Positions 1 through 9,750 of a DNA stretch of 64,000 nucleotides are shown piece after piece. Made by a program: the position numbers and the translations under genes. The stretch's first letter is position 1; each line of letters starts with the position of its first letter. Where the stretch lies: contig JARFJB010001495.1 in assembly GCA_036346205.1 (NCBI GenBank), forward strand, positions 4,422,501 through 4,486,500. The letters are read 5' to 3'. The notes beneath the pieces were generated by a model. That model was given only the letters and a program-made list of their open reading frames with translations, was not told the origin of the DNA and searched no databases. The DNA is from Vesta saturnalis (lineage: Eukaryota; Arthropoda; Insecta; Coleoptera; Lampyridae).

Positions 1-1020
1 TCATTATGCTCTTTTTTAATTATAAGATGCCAAAACCTATTTAAAGGGAGATTTTCTTGTCTATTAAAATTATTCGGGTGTTCTACATTGTGCTTTTCAT
101 TGTTAATAACACTTCCAATTATTGACAAAGATATCTCTTTGTTAGATTTAACTGGGTTATTTTATTTGATGTAATGTTTGGATTTGTGAATGCTTCTATC
201 ATTTTAAAATTGAAGTTTTTCACAACTTTACACTTGCATCATAACTCGATTAAATTTTGTTAAATGTGTTTTTTGGCTGGCAAATTTCATTGTTAGCTTT
301 CGTCGTAGAGAGTGTTCTGGTTTGTCATCTTTGAGGCAGTTTAATAATATTTAATTTTATGACCTAGTTATTCTTTACTAAAAAATGTTATAGTTGGCTT
401 TATGTTTCCCAAACTGTTGTACTAATAGCAGGCTTATGTTTCTGTTTTAATTTTTGAAATTTGACAAAATTGTTTAGTACATCTTTAACAATTTTTAACA
501 AACATTACTACTGACGAAGATAACTGTAAGTGTTATCGAAACGTTTAGATTGTATAATTTAAAGTACACCATTAAAAACTCCCAAAAAAGATAAGTATTT
601 TATTATGTAATTTATTATTGTTTGAAAGTGATTTGAACTGTGTCCCATTGAGATGTTGTACATACTAAACATAAGCAAGTAAAAACCTAATTTCATTTAT
701 TTCAATAATTTTCATTGAAATTTTTACTATGATGCTAATTTATTTTGTACTATTATGGCAATATTGCAGTGGCGTTTCATACTTGTCTGTGGAATTGTGT
801 TCTAAGTGCTACTTTCAAATTCTAAGTAAAAGGAAATAATTGACATTATATAAAATTGCATAATCAAAATACATTTAAAATGAGATGGAATGACATTAAT
901 CAATCAACCTATGTAAACAATGAACATAGTTTAATAGGACCTTTATTTCCACTAGTCATATCCTGATACGCCACTGTGCTACACAATTATGTGCCAAGCG
1001 GTAACAGGCAGAAACGGGTC
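1..1020. other. AT-rich non-coding sequence, possible Penelope-like 3' tail
   Basis: I see no coding region here. Around 510-545 a short imperfect inverted repeat (GATAACTgtaagtGTTATC) is followed by GAAACGTT. Tails of this kind are common downstream of Penelope-like retroelements, but no RT or GIY-YIG sequence is recognisable upstream, so the link is weak. The rest is anonymous AT-rich sequence. Confidence 0.3.
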
Positions 1021-1389
1021 CTCTCTTTCCTTGCCTAAGGTCAAATTAAACAAAAGAAGTTTTACTTGTAAACATGCACATTTATCTACATTTTCATTCA
1101 ATTTATGATTTTTTTTCTTCCCACTAGATTTTGAGGTAGGTACCGATACTATCTTTTGTTTTTCATATGGCCGGCACATTGGAATTTTACATGGTTAAAT
1201 GGGAAAAAATTGAGGAATACAACGATGCATTACACTTATAACTGTACTTTAGAATAAATAAAAAAAAACATATTTTTTATTTTCATCAATCAAATGGTGT
1301 TTTCATAGGTGGCTGCTACGTGGCGTATTGCTTATTTCTAGTTTCGTTTATATATCAGTAAGGGTAGGGCAAGTTACAGCGCAGACGAA

Positions 1390-2375
1390 AGCTATGACAT
1401 GTTTTGCATTAACATTTTTTCTGGCCGGAATGCACTGAAGAGTGCGGAGAAATATCTAAACAATTATCCCGACAGAAGGCAACCCGATTTTTCTTAATCT
1501 CAAAAGATTGCACAGCATGTTTACAAGCATAAAACTTTTTCTAACGCAAGTAAAACAAGAGCCATTAATAAGGTAGCTGAAGTTAATGCTCTGGCAGTAT
1601 TATATGTAAATAATCTAGTGTCTTCGCGAGAGATATCTGTAATTGCTGGCACAAGTGCAATGACAACACTTCGCGTTTTGCACAAATATAAATACAAACC
1701 GTATCACAAGAGATGTGTTGACACATTAAATGGCGATTAAGATCCTTTGCGACGCTTTGATTTTTGTACGTGGTTTTTAAATGAAAGAGAAAATGATGAA
1801 AGTTTTCCTCGCACAATCGTTTGGACAGACGAGTCTAAATTTACGAATTGTGGTATTGACACAACGAGATATTATGGGGTAAACAAAATCCTCATTTAAC
1901 GCAACCTGTTCGACCACAGGTTTAATTTGGATTTAATGTATGATGTGGTCTTTTAGATGACCAAATGATTGGCCCAATTATTTATAACACAAATTTAAAC
2001 GATCAGAAATACATGCATATTCTCCAAAACCAAATGCAAGATGCAATAGAGCAGTTACCATTGTCGCAATTCGAAAAATCAGATGGTTTCAGCTAGATGG
2101 TACTCCTGCCCACTACAGCCGAATAGTAAGATCATATCTGGATCAATAATTGCCGGGAAGGTGGATAGGACCCAACGGCACAGTGCTATGGCTAGCGCGA
2201 TCTCCAGATCTCACACCTCTCGGCTTTTTCCTATGGGGTTATTCGAAAGATAGGATCTACAATCGAAACTACGATAGTGCTGAGGAATTTTAAGGGTCAG
2301 TTCGTAGAGAAATAACAGTATTGCCTCGAAGGCATATTAGGAGCGCTATTGATAGTGTCCCAAACCGCTGTGTTG
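1390..2375 (+). pseudogene. DD41D Tc1/mariner transposase relic
   Basis: This was a cut-and-paste transposase; it is now broken by several stops and frameshifts. In order on the plus strand: an N-terminal stretch containing EKYLNNYPDRRQ (about 1450-1490); a helix-turn-helix-like SSREISVIAGTS (about 1620-1660); the first catalytic Asp in TIVWTDESKF (about 1815-1845); the second in FQLDGTPAHYSR (about 2085-2125); and the C-terminal signature WLARSPDLTPL (about 2190-2225). The third catalytic position is Gly (LGFF) where the family has Asp (LDFF). The gap from the second Asp to that site is 41 residues if one in-frame stop is read through. The family assignment rests on these motifs. Confidence 0.85.
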
Positions 2376-2382
2376 ATATATA

Positions 2383-2426
<44 letters not shown>
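2375..2426. repeat. (TA)n microsatellite
   Basis: Near-pure TA dinucleotide tract with one G interruption and one TT slip at its left edge. It lies between the transposase relic and the right inverted repeat of the surrounding element. Confidence 0.95.
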
Positions 2427-2427
<1 letters not shown>

Positions 2428-2829
2428 GTGTTTATTCTAAAGTAAAGTAATAAGTGTGACATATCGTTGGATTCCTGAACTTTTTCCCATTTAACCATGT
2501 AAAATTCCAATATGGTGGCCACATGAAGAACAAAAGTTAGTGCCGGTACCTCAAAATCTAATGGGCGAAAAAAAATATTTTTTTTTCAAAATTCCGAGGT
2601 TATAAGGTTTCTTAGTTTTGAAAGGTTTTTTTGTTTTTTTCAAATATTTTGAGAACCGCTGATTTTTTTTCACCTTCAGAATTTCGCTTAAATAGGTTTA
2701 CAATGACGCAACTTTTGTTTAATTTAACCAACCCTGTATCTCTTCAAATAACAAAGATACCCATACATAGAAGGATACTTGGTGCACCTTGTATATCTAA
2801 TTATTGACTAGAAAGAGAATTGGAAGCGC

Positions 2830-3350
2830 AAAGTAATCCTAAATGTTTCCTCGATCGCTGTTTCGGTTGATGAAGCTTGGGCTCATCGCTTCGATCCCGA
2901 GTGCAAACAACAAGAGTAGTTACATCCACAAATTTCATGTACAGGTCTCAGTGGGCAAGATAATGGCTAGTTTTTTGGAATGTCGAAGGAATTTTACTGG
3001 TAGATTTTTTGGAACATGGTCACACAATCACTGCTCAATATTATGCAGCATTAGTTACAAAACTTCGTTATTGCGGAATTCTCTTTCAAGACAACGCTCC
3101 AGTTCATAAGAGCCTTATTTCTATGAATGCAACTCATGACGCTGGGTTTGAAGTAATCGATCATCCACCCTACTCCCCTGACTTAGTTCCCAGTGATTTT
3201 TATTTATTTCCAAAGCTAAGAGTCTTCGAGGAACAAAATTTGAGAGCGATGATGCAGTTATACTAGCAGTGCAGGACTTTTTCTGTGATTAAGACTCCGA
3301 GTTTTTCAAGAAAGGTGTTGCTACGCTTGAACATAGGTGGAATAATTGTC
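2830..3350 (+). pseudogene. mariner (DD34D) transposase fragment
   Basis: Two reading frames give pieces of a classic mariner transposase. The first contains SVDEAWAHRFDPECKQQE (about 2860-2920), the block around the first catalytic Asp. The second contains FQDNAPVHKS and HPPYSPDLVPSDFYLFPKL (about 3085-3220), with 34 residues between the second and third Asp. Stops after the first block and a frameshift near 3010 inactivate it. The N-terminal DNA-binding half and clear TIRs are not visible, so this is a 5'-truncated relic. It lies next to the DD41D element but belongs to a different lineage. Confidence 0.88.
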
Positions 3351-3397
3351 TTCGCGTTCCAAGGGGATTATGTTGAAAAATAATGTTGTATTCTATG

Positions 3398-3398
<1 letters not shown>

Positions 3399-3459
<61 letters not shown>
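3399..3459. repeat. (TA)n microsatellite
   Basis: About 30 uninterrupted TA units, starting about 50 bp beyond the mariner fragment. Confidence 0.97.
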
Positions 3460-3462
<3 letters not shown>

Positions 3463-3788
3463 CTATATTTTACTGAGATGTTCAAAAAAATGTTTAGGTC
3501 CCAGGATGATAAACGTTGTTAGGGAAATCAATTTGTACAATCACTAGGGTAGTAATCGTTTTGGTACTGACACTCACTAATCTTGTGCTATATGTATATG
3601 TTGGCTTCATAATGAAACTAAGAATTTGTTGATTCGTTCTGTGCTGGCAGGTATGTTAGTTGATGCTTCGAATTCTACACGAAGTACCACTGTTTTAGAA
3701 TGAAATGCCTTTTTTTATTCAAGTAATCTACCACTATCAATCGTGCGACTGTCGTAAATAGATTAGGCGTGAGTACTAGTTGTCCATT

Positions 3789-4290
3789 TCATTTATTGTA
3801 TGATATTTGGAATTTAACGTACACCGTAGCAAATCCATGGTTATCATAATTAACGTTCAAACTGTCATACGGATAACAGCCCTTGTTAAGAATTATCTTA
3901 ACATGCTTCAGTGCACATTTATCGAATTTGCTCATATCTTGAGAAACATTATTCTCTCGCCTCCTTTGAAACCCTATAATAATGTACCTAGGTGTTTCTA
4001 TATTAGTAAATGTTTTCATTGCTCATGTACGTTTATCTGTTGTTGGTACGGCTAAATGTATGTGTTTTCCAACTTCTACATGCTACTGGAGTATTGACAT
4101 TTTTATCAATGTACTCCGCCCACGCAAATTCCTTCGCTAATGCTGAAATGATGTGTGTAACTGTCCAATACATCTTATCTTTACCTTTTAGTGCTTTACA
4201 GCTTCGGTATCAATGTTACTTCAAATTAAAACCAATTTTTGCCCGATGTTTAAAACAAAAGATGCAATCTTCAGCAAAGCTGTGTAGCAT
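3789..4290 (-). pseudogene. C-terminal part of a double-jelly-roll capsid-like protein (relic)
   Basis: Minus-strand frames give blocks I recognise from a multi-copy family of insect and cnidarian proteins resembling double-jelly-roll viral capsids. Examples are LVLI.SNIDTEAV (about 4240-4210), AEYIDKNVNTPVACRSW (about 4125-4075), and in the open stretch 4019-3789 ETPRYIIIGFQRRREN followed by CYPYDSLNVNYDN. Frameshifts and stops separate the blocks. The N-terminal part of the same family lies at 6950-7329 on the same strand, with a Ty3/gypsy fragment between them. Family membership is from memory of conserved motifs and no search was possible. It could come from a Polinton-like or related virus-like element. 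Confidence 0.6.
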
Positions 4291-4369
4291 TTGCTAAGGT
4301 ACACAAATATTAACATATCCTAGACCATTTGTTAGTGTGTGGTTTGACGTAGGAAACTGGTATGGAGAT

Positions 4370-5200
4370 GCATCACATGCTATAACTATGGGAAGTTTGG
4401 GGTTGAAATGTACTAAAGCCTTGCTTTCTGTAATCATTTGCTTACTGTGATCAAAGCAGCTTTGGCTTTCGGAGGTCCAATTAAAAGGTGTGTCCTTCCT
4501 TTGTAAATCATATAAGGGTAAAAATTTATCATAATAGTTTAAAAGACCTAAATATGATCTTAATCGAGTTAAATTTATACGTGAGGGTACCTTCAAAATT
4601 GCATCAATTTTTGATTTTAAAGGTGTTATTCCATTTTTCCCTAGAGTGTGACCTAAACAATCTACCTTAGTCACAAACAATTTGTATCTTTCCAAGTTAA
4701 CCTTTAAGTTATATTTAGACATACGTTCTAGTTTAAAACTAGTTTTAAAACACTTTGTTTTGCGTTGTCTAATGATTTCCCGCCTATGATGACATCATCT
4801 AGGTAATAGGCTACTAAAAGTAGGTCTTTTCAGATAGTATCCATGACAGATTGGAATAAAGAGGGGGCTGCAGATACCGCAAATGGCAAACGAGTAAAAG
4901 TAAATAAACCAATATGAGTATTAATTGTTAAGAGTTGTTGACTATTTTCCTGCACTTGAAGTTATAAATATGCGTTTGATAGGTCCAGCACAGAAAAATG
5001 TGCACTTCCCGCTACCTTATAGTAAATATCCTGAATTAGTGGTAGGGGGTAGTAATGTTTAATTTTTAAAGGGTTTGGTGTTACCATAAAATCTACGCAC
5101 AACCTTATCTTGCCATCCTTTTTGGGCACAATGACTATAGGACTAGTTCATTTGCTGTGACGTACTTGTTTAATAATACCGTTTTTCTACAACTCAGACA
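4370..5200 (-). pseudogene. Ty3/gypsy reverse transcriptase and partial RNase H
   Basis: RT palm motifs are readable on the minus strand: IVIVPKKDGKIRLCVDF (about 5140-5090), HYYPLPLIQDI (about 5055-5020), FSVLDLSNAYLQLQV containing the motif A Asp (about 5000-4955), and the catalytic YLDDVIIGG box (about 4800-4770). The open stretch 4722-4294 carries VDCLGHTLGKNGI, LRSYLGLLNYYDKFL, and the first RNase H block IVIACDASPYQ. Stops and frameshifts separate the segments. The YLDD box keeps both metal-binding Asp residues, but the ORF as a whole is dead. Confidence 0.88.
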
Positions 5201-5472
5201 ATTCTTTTTGGACTTGTTCCCTAAGAGAATAAGGTTTGTGAAAAACAGGTATAGATTGTCCTTCAGAACAAGATTTACTTGTATCTCCTTTACAAATCCA
5301 GATTTATTTTGTGTAAAAACATTAAGAAACGACCTTTTAATTTCAGATATATCTATCTAAAACAATCAGATAAATTAACATTACTACTAACATTAATGAC
5401 TAATACGTATTAGTTGGTCTAACCAAGTTCTATCCAGTAACGGGGTAAAATTACTTTTGGACTGTACTACTA

Positions 5473-5736
5473 TTAAGGGTAGTTCTTTGACACAGAGTCG
5501 GACGTAACTGCGACATGGACTACATCCTTCACGTTAATGCTGTCTCCTGAAACTGTTTTTAATTTAGATTTAAATTCTGACAAACATAAATTCTTAAATT
5601 TAGTAGAAAATACTTCTTCTGGTATAATACTGACACTAGATCCAGTGTCCACCTCAAATTTTACTGGGACATTTTCAATAGATACTTCTTTACATAGCGA
5701 CTCACTAGTTTGTTTGATATTACCTATTTTAATCAT
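5473..5736 (-). pseudogene. Ty3/gypsy aspartic protease
   Basis: The minus-strand open stretch contains VKFEVDTGSSVSIIP, the D-T/S-G active-site loop of a retroviral-type protease, followed by VSGDSINVKD as expected for the flap region. It is about 87 residues, close to a full retropepsin domain. It lies between the gag and RT blocks in the expected order and is cut off by stops on both sides. Confidence 0.85.
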
Positions 5737-6255
5737 ATTACCGACTTCTAATTCGTCGCGACTTGTTTCTCAACATCTTTTCTTCTTACATAATGAACAG
5801 TGCTAATCTGCAACTCTTCATCTGCATGATCTTCATTAATGTGATAAACTTTCCTTTTACGAACTTTTGATGTACCTATGTCCTTTTCTCTTACATGTGA
5901 AACCCTCCCCATACTTTGGCAGGACATGACTCTGGATCATGAAATCTTCAACACCAATAACACGACTTATTACAACTTGAACTTTGACTACACTCACTTC
6001 GACTAACAGGTATTCTCGATGACCCAGACGTATTTATATGAAAATATGTGGATTGGACTCTACTCTTTTTTTACCAAACTGTAACTTGTTTACAACTTCA
6101 GAAGCTAAGACCTTTCTTTGCTTGACCCTCTGCATATTCCATGCCTGACGCAATTTCTACAGCACTTGCAAAATTTAACGTTTCTTCTGTTAATAGTCTT
6201 CGTTTTATGGCTTCTGATCTGAGACCGCAGACGAATTTATCTCTCAGCGCATCAT

Positions 6256-6651
6256 CTAAAAACTGACCAAAGTACAGTTTTTTACTAAATTTTTCAATTT
6301 TATGATAAACATTATGATATCTTCATGTGACTCTTGATGACAGTTATAAATTTGGTAACGTTCAGCTATTACCAAATGTTTGGGACTATAATATTTCTGC
6401 AATTTCAGTATAAGATTTGTCTTTTGGTAGCTCCGAGCTAATAAATCACGTAAAACGTTGTACGCTTCTCTTCCAATACGTGTTAAGAACATGCATACTT
6501 TCTTACCTTCTTCTACCAGATTGCATTCGAATAACGGTTCCATCCGCTCAAGGTATGACAAAACATCAGTTTCTTTTGGTCTGAATTGTTCTATACTACG
6601 TATTAGTGCCATTTCCGTAATAGCTACGTATTGACTTACTAGATAGAACAC
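6256..6651 (-). pseudogene. Ty3/gypsy gag fragment
   Basis: Open stretch of about 130 residues with EQFRPKETDVLSYLERME, KKVCMFLTRIGREAYNVLRD and KYYSPKHLVIAERYQIY. These are the conserved capsid-like gag blocks of K02A2.6-type gypsy elements, which bind and package element RNA. Zinc-knuckle-like sequence follows in other frames at about 5960-5860. The start is not certain; MALIRSIEQF, 13 residues into the stretch, may be nearer the original. Confidence 0.8.
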
Positions 6652-6949
6652 TTCTAAACTTTTATTTGAACAAAATTATAAACAATCTTGCTATATATTA
6701 AAATTTTCTCAGCTTAAAGGTTATTATATAGCAGTATGCTGTCAACTCGAGGTTGTGATCTTCTTGACTATTTTAATTATGACCAAAGGTTCGATCGGGA
6801 CTCGTCGCCATTTGATATGTATCTAATAAGACTCGACCAGGTGGATAAACAATATTTAATACTGCACATAACACATAAATAATGTCTAGTTTTTAAAACT
6901 ATTTTTCTACGTTAATTTTTCGGTGACAGAATGATTTACATGACTCGAA

Positions 6950-7329
6950 TGCTGTTTTTCCAACAGTTACTTGTTAGTACCTTGCAAATGCATCATCAGA
7001 AACCAACTCTAATTTTCATGATGGACAAAATCATTCGGTGTTCATGATACCAATTCTTTCATTGTTGACCTTAGTCCAACCTTTGTTACGAAATCTACAA
7101 CTATGCGGATGGCATTCATTTCGTATCTAATTTTACTGAATAGAAATGCAGTTCCATTCTTAACAAAATGAGCAGTGTTACAGACAATACCATTCTCTCT
7201 CAACAATCTTCCTTCTACGTAAACATAACTTTCTGATGGTAGAGTGCACATATCTGATATCTTCCTAAATGAGTATTCTGATTTCATCGTTGTTTCCAAA
7301 TCTATACATAATCTAAGGTTGTTCCACAC
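6950..7329 (-). pseudogene. N-terminal part of a double-jelly-roll capsid-like protein (relic)
   Basis: The open stretch 7329-7042 contains SYVYVEGRLLRENGIV and TAFLFSKIRYEMNAI followed by VGLRSTMKELVS. This resembles the conserved N-terminal region of the double-jelly-roll-like protein family known from insect multi-copy loci ('FLF-x-x-IRYELNG' and 'NVG-x-TSTxK' motifs). Matching sequence continues a little past the stop at 7042. The C-terminal portion lies at 3789-4290 on the same strand, separated by a gypsy fragment. It is probably a degraded capsid gene from a Polinton-like or other virus-like element. A host origin cannot be excluded. Confidence 0.6.
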
Positions 7330-8605
7330 CAGTATTTTAATTATTCTAAAAGAATAACTTGTATTTATGTTAATCTTGAATTAAAGGAAATATTAAGTAC
7401 CTACTTGATAAATATTTGTTGTGTTTGATTCTACTACAAAGCTTTGCTTTGAATTTTTTGTAGGTCAGAAAACTGAACATTATGCAACATAATATTACAC
7501 GGCAATAGCACAATTGAGGTTGAATTATGGTCTTATATATTAATAATCTCCTCCAGCTGCTTAAATAGCATCCAGATATATTTAAAAATGTACCTTTATA
7601 TTAACCTTTTTTTGGTAGATAACCAGTATGTTTCGAAAAACAATGTATCATCTATAATAATTCTTAAGTATTTAATTTCACTACTTTCTAAGCTATAATG
7701 TTTTATTTTAATGACCTTGTTTATGCTTCATCATACATTTTGTATTAAGGCTAAGACCATTTCCCGTCAACCACTCAAACATCCTTAATTTCAAAATTGA
7801 AAACCTCATAAACCTTTTCAGAACCCTCGCTTTCATGAATTATCAATATATTGTTGAAATAATAAAAACAAAAAAACATAAGTAGTTAGTAGGAAATCGA
7901 AAATAGTGAAATCTTTTATATGCACATGTACCATTATTGAGACAGTCTTAATAATAAAGTACTCTCATTGAATTTATAACAGGTATTCTCGCTGCAAGAT
8001 ACACATTTGGCTTTGCTTAAATTACCTGAATATGAGTAACATATGGGACAAATTTTGACTTTGTTGTACTGAAGCCATTTTAAAGCTTACCTTATGTTAT
8101 TTATGTAACATTTATATGGTACATATTGTTCATCTACACCATTTATTATTAAAATTCATTCACAAACATTATTTTACTAAAATTTAAGAATCGTAGTGTT
8201 AGGTACTATTAGTTCAATAGGTTTTGTAATACAACATGCTTATTCTTTGCATTTTCATAATTTATACATTTGTTTAGAATTTTAAAATTACCATACTTTA
8301 CTGATGGTAATAAGTGTAATTGTTTATGGGTCAAAATCGTAAGTTTACATTTCCATAAAACTACACTCAACTTAATTTTTGCAAATGTTCGCATTTCTAC
8401 TGACCATTTTCAAGTATTCATATTTACAGTGACCGAGTCACAATCAATAGTTTCATTAAATAGATGTTCCATGTAAACCAGAACAGAATATAACTTTCTG
8501 TTTAATCTTTTAATTGTATTTAAAATATATTAAAATTGCTAATATAAAATAACGTTTACATATTTACATTATAACAATAACAAAATTTTTAACCTTCATT
8601 AAAAC
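7330..8605. other. AT-rich intergenic sequence
   Basis: No gene, transposase motif or repeat structure is recognised here. Short open frames (for example 8209-8394 minus) look like chance in very AT-rich sequence. The segment just left of 8606 presumably holds the lin-52 3' UTR. Confidence 0.6.
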
Positions 8606-9284
8606 CTAAGTTACTCTTCGTGGTTTATTGAACAAATTTAAATATTTTCCTCTGGTCATTTCTTTGGATTCTTCAACACCTAATTGATATGCAATGTCAT
8701 GTAGATCTTTAACTTTTGAAATTAAACCGGCTGTAGATAAAGATGCTAATTCTATAAATTATTAGAAATAAAAAAAAATTATCAATTCAGCTACAATCTA
8801 CTCACGGTGTAAATAGTTTGTATCTTCAGGAGTAAATGCTTTTGAATATGGTGGTTTTGCTGTACTAGGTGGTGAGAAGCTGTTTATAAAATCAGACATA
8901 CCTGGGACTAAAATTGTGTTTAATTAATGAAGATTAATAACATTGGGTACATACATTTTTCAGGCCATAATTCAGGCGATGATCGGTCTAAATTTTCCAT
9001 GCTAAGTAAACTGTCTTCGATTGAAGAAAATCCAGACTCGTTCACTGAAAGAAGTCAATAAATATTTTGACAGCGTCGAATTAGAGAACAAGTTTGACAT
9101 ACTGACGAGATTTATTAATTTTAGAAATATATGAGAATTATAGTAAGCGATTTATTGATCAATAAAGAATATTAACTTTTAATTTAATCGTATAATATAA
9201 AGTTAATTTAGAAAATCAAAGAAATTAAAGAGAAATTTTAAAACTTCTACCTTGTTCAATGCTCCCGGGTTTCTCCGAAGCCAT
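8606..9284 (-). CDS. lin-52: LIN52, subunit of the MuvB/DREAM cell-cycle repressor complex
   Basis: Four coding exons on the minus strand: 9284-9251, 9044-8955, 8907-8806 and 8751-8606. Introns are 206, 47 and 54 nt, all GT-AG, and all splice in phase 1. The 123-residue product matches the usual LIN52 length (about 115-125). Visible motifs are an L-x-S-x-E-x-L pocket-protein motif (L24, S26, E28, L30), then LDRSSPELWPE, where S34-P35 corresponds to the DYRK1A site (human Ser28) that triggers DREAM assembly. The conserved C-terminal block is VEESKEMTRGKYLNLF (101-116). LIN52 scaffolds LIN9 with p130/p107-type proteins in the nucleus. The start ATG is the first in frame upstream of the conserved region. 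It is head-to-head with the phosphatase gene. No stops or frameshifts, so it is probably functional. Confidence 0.95.
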
Positions 9285-9750
9285 CTTCACAATTCAACCA
9301 ACTCTTAAAAATAAATCTTACTGTAATTTTTTTACGTTGGGTTGGTTATATTTGTTAACCTATTCTTGTAATTTATGACGTTTATTAGTAAAAATGACTA
9401 ATTGATTAACTAGTTTACTAAAATATGATTGTAATACAATTTTATACGTAAATTTTGCAATTAAACAAAGTTTATTATACAGAAATTTTGAAAAGAATTG
9501 TGCACTTTATTAATTTGGGTAAGTAAAATATAAGGAGGTAATTGTGCATGTCAAATGTAAATTGTAATTTATGTAAAATGTTGACATTTCTCTCAAAATT
9601 AATAAGTATTATTAGTAGTAATAGTAAAAAAATTTGGAAAAATATGTTTGCACCTAGTTTTAGATTTCATTCGTTGGCAGCCTTTTCGCGCAAGTTAGTT
9701 TTGTTAAAGTAGCTATAATTCTTTTTAATCAACTTCACTTTTCTTTTAGT
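9285..9750. promoter_or_regulatory. probable bidirectional promoter and 5' UTRs (lin-52 / PP2C)
   Basis: This 466 bp gap separates the divergent start codons. No TATA box is evident near either gene, which suits housekeeping genes. On the phosphatase side, GCGCAA|GTTAGT at about 9694 and the polypyrimidine tract CTTCACTTTTCTTTTAG ending at 9749 would delimit a 56 nt intron in the 5' UTR, ending one base before the ATG. TTCATTCG at about 9667 could be an initiator. These are readings of sequence only. Confidence 0.5.

Larger units (their letters stand above)
1030..2740 (+). mobile_element. Tc1/mariner element (DD41D type) with long terminal inverted repeats
   Basis: A segment at 1120-1260 (TTTTACATGGTTAAATGGGA is its core) recurs inverted at 2430-2570, with about 80 percent identity by eye. 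Weaker matches extend both arms outward to about 1035 and 2738. The right end finishes with AACCCTGTA, a terminus typical of this superfamily. A decayed plus-strand transposase lies between the arms. A short (TA)n tract at 2375-2425 sits just inside the right arm. Outer limits are approximate because the distal arms have diverged. Confidence 0.8.
4295..6660 (-). mobile_element. truncated Ty3/gypsy retrotransposon fragment (gag, protease, RT)
   Basis: Read on the minus strand, the order gag (6651-6256), zinc-knuckle region (about 5960-5860), aspartic protease (5736-5473), reverse transcriptase (about 5200-4400) and start of RNase H (about 4400-4370) is that of a Ty3/gypsy element of the K02A2.6-like type. 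Integrase and a 3' LTR are absent, and the RNase H match stops soon after IACDASPYQ. Upstream, about 6800-6850 on the minus strand contains a TGGCGACGAGTCCCGAT stretch that could lie near a primer-binding region, but no LTR pair is seen. The fragment sits between two halves of a capsid-like relic. Confidence 0.85.

Noticed and set aside
3789..7329. Single intact viral or Polinton gene set
   Set aside because: Only two decayed capsid-like pieces are seen. I found no polymerase, integrase, protease or packaging ATPase of a Polinton type in the window.
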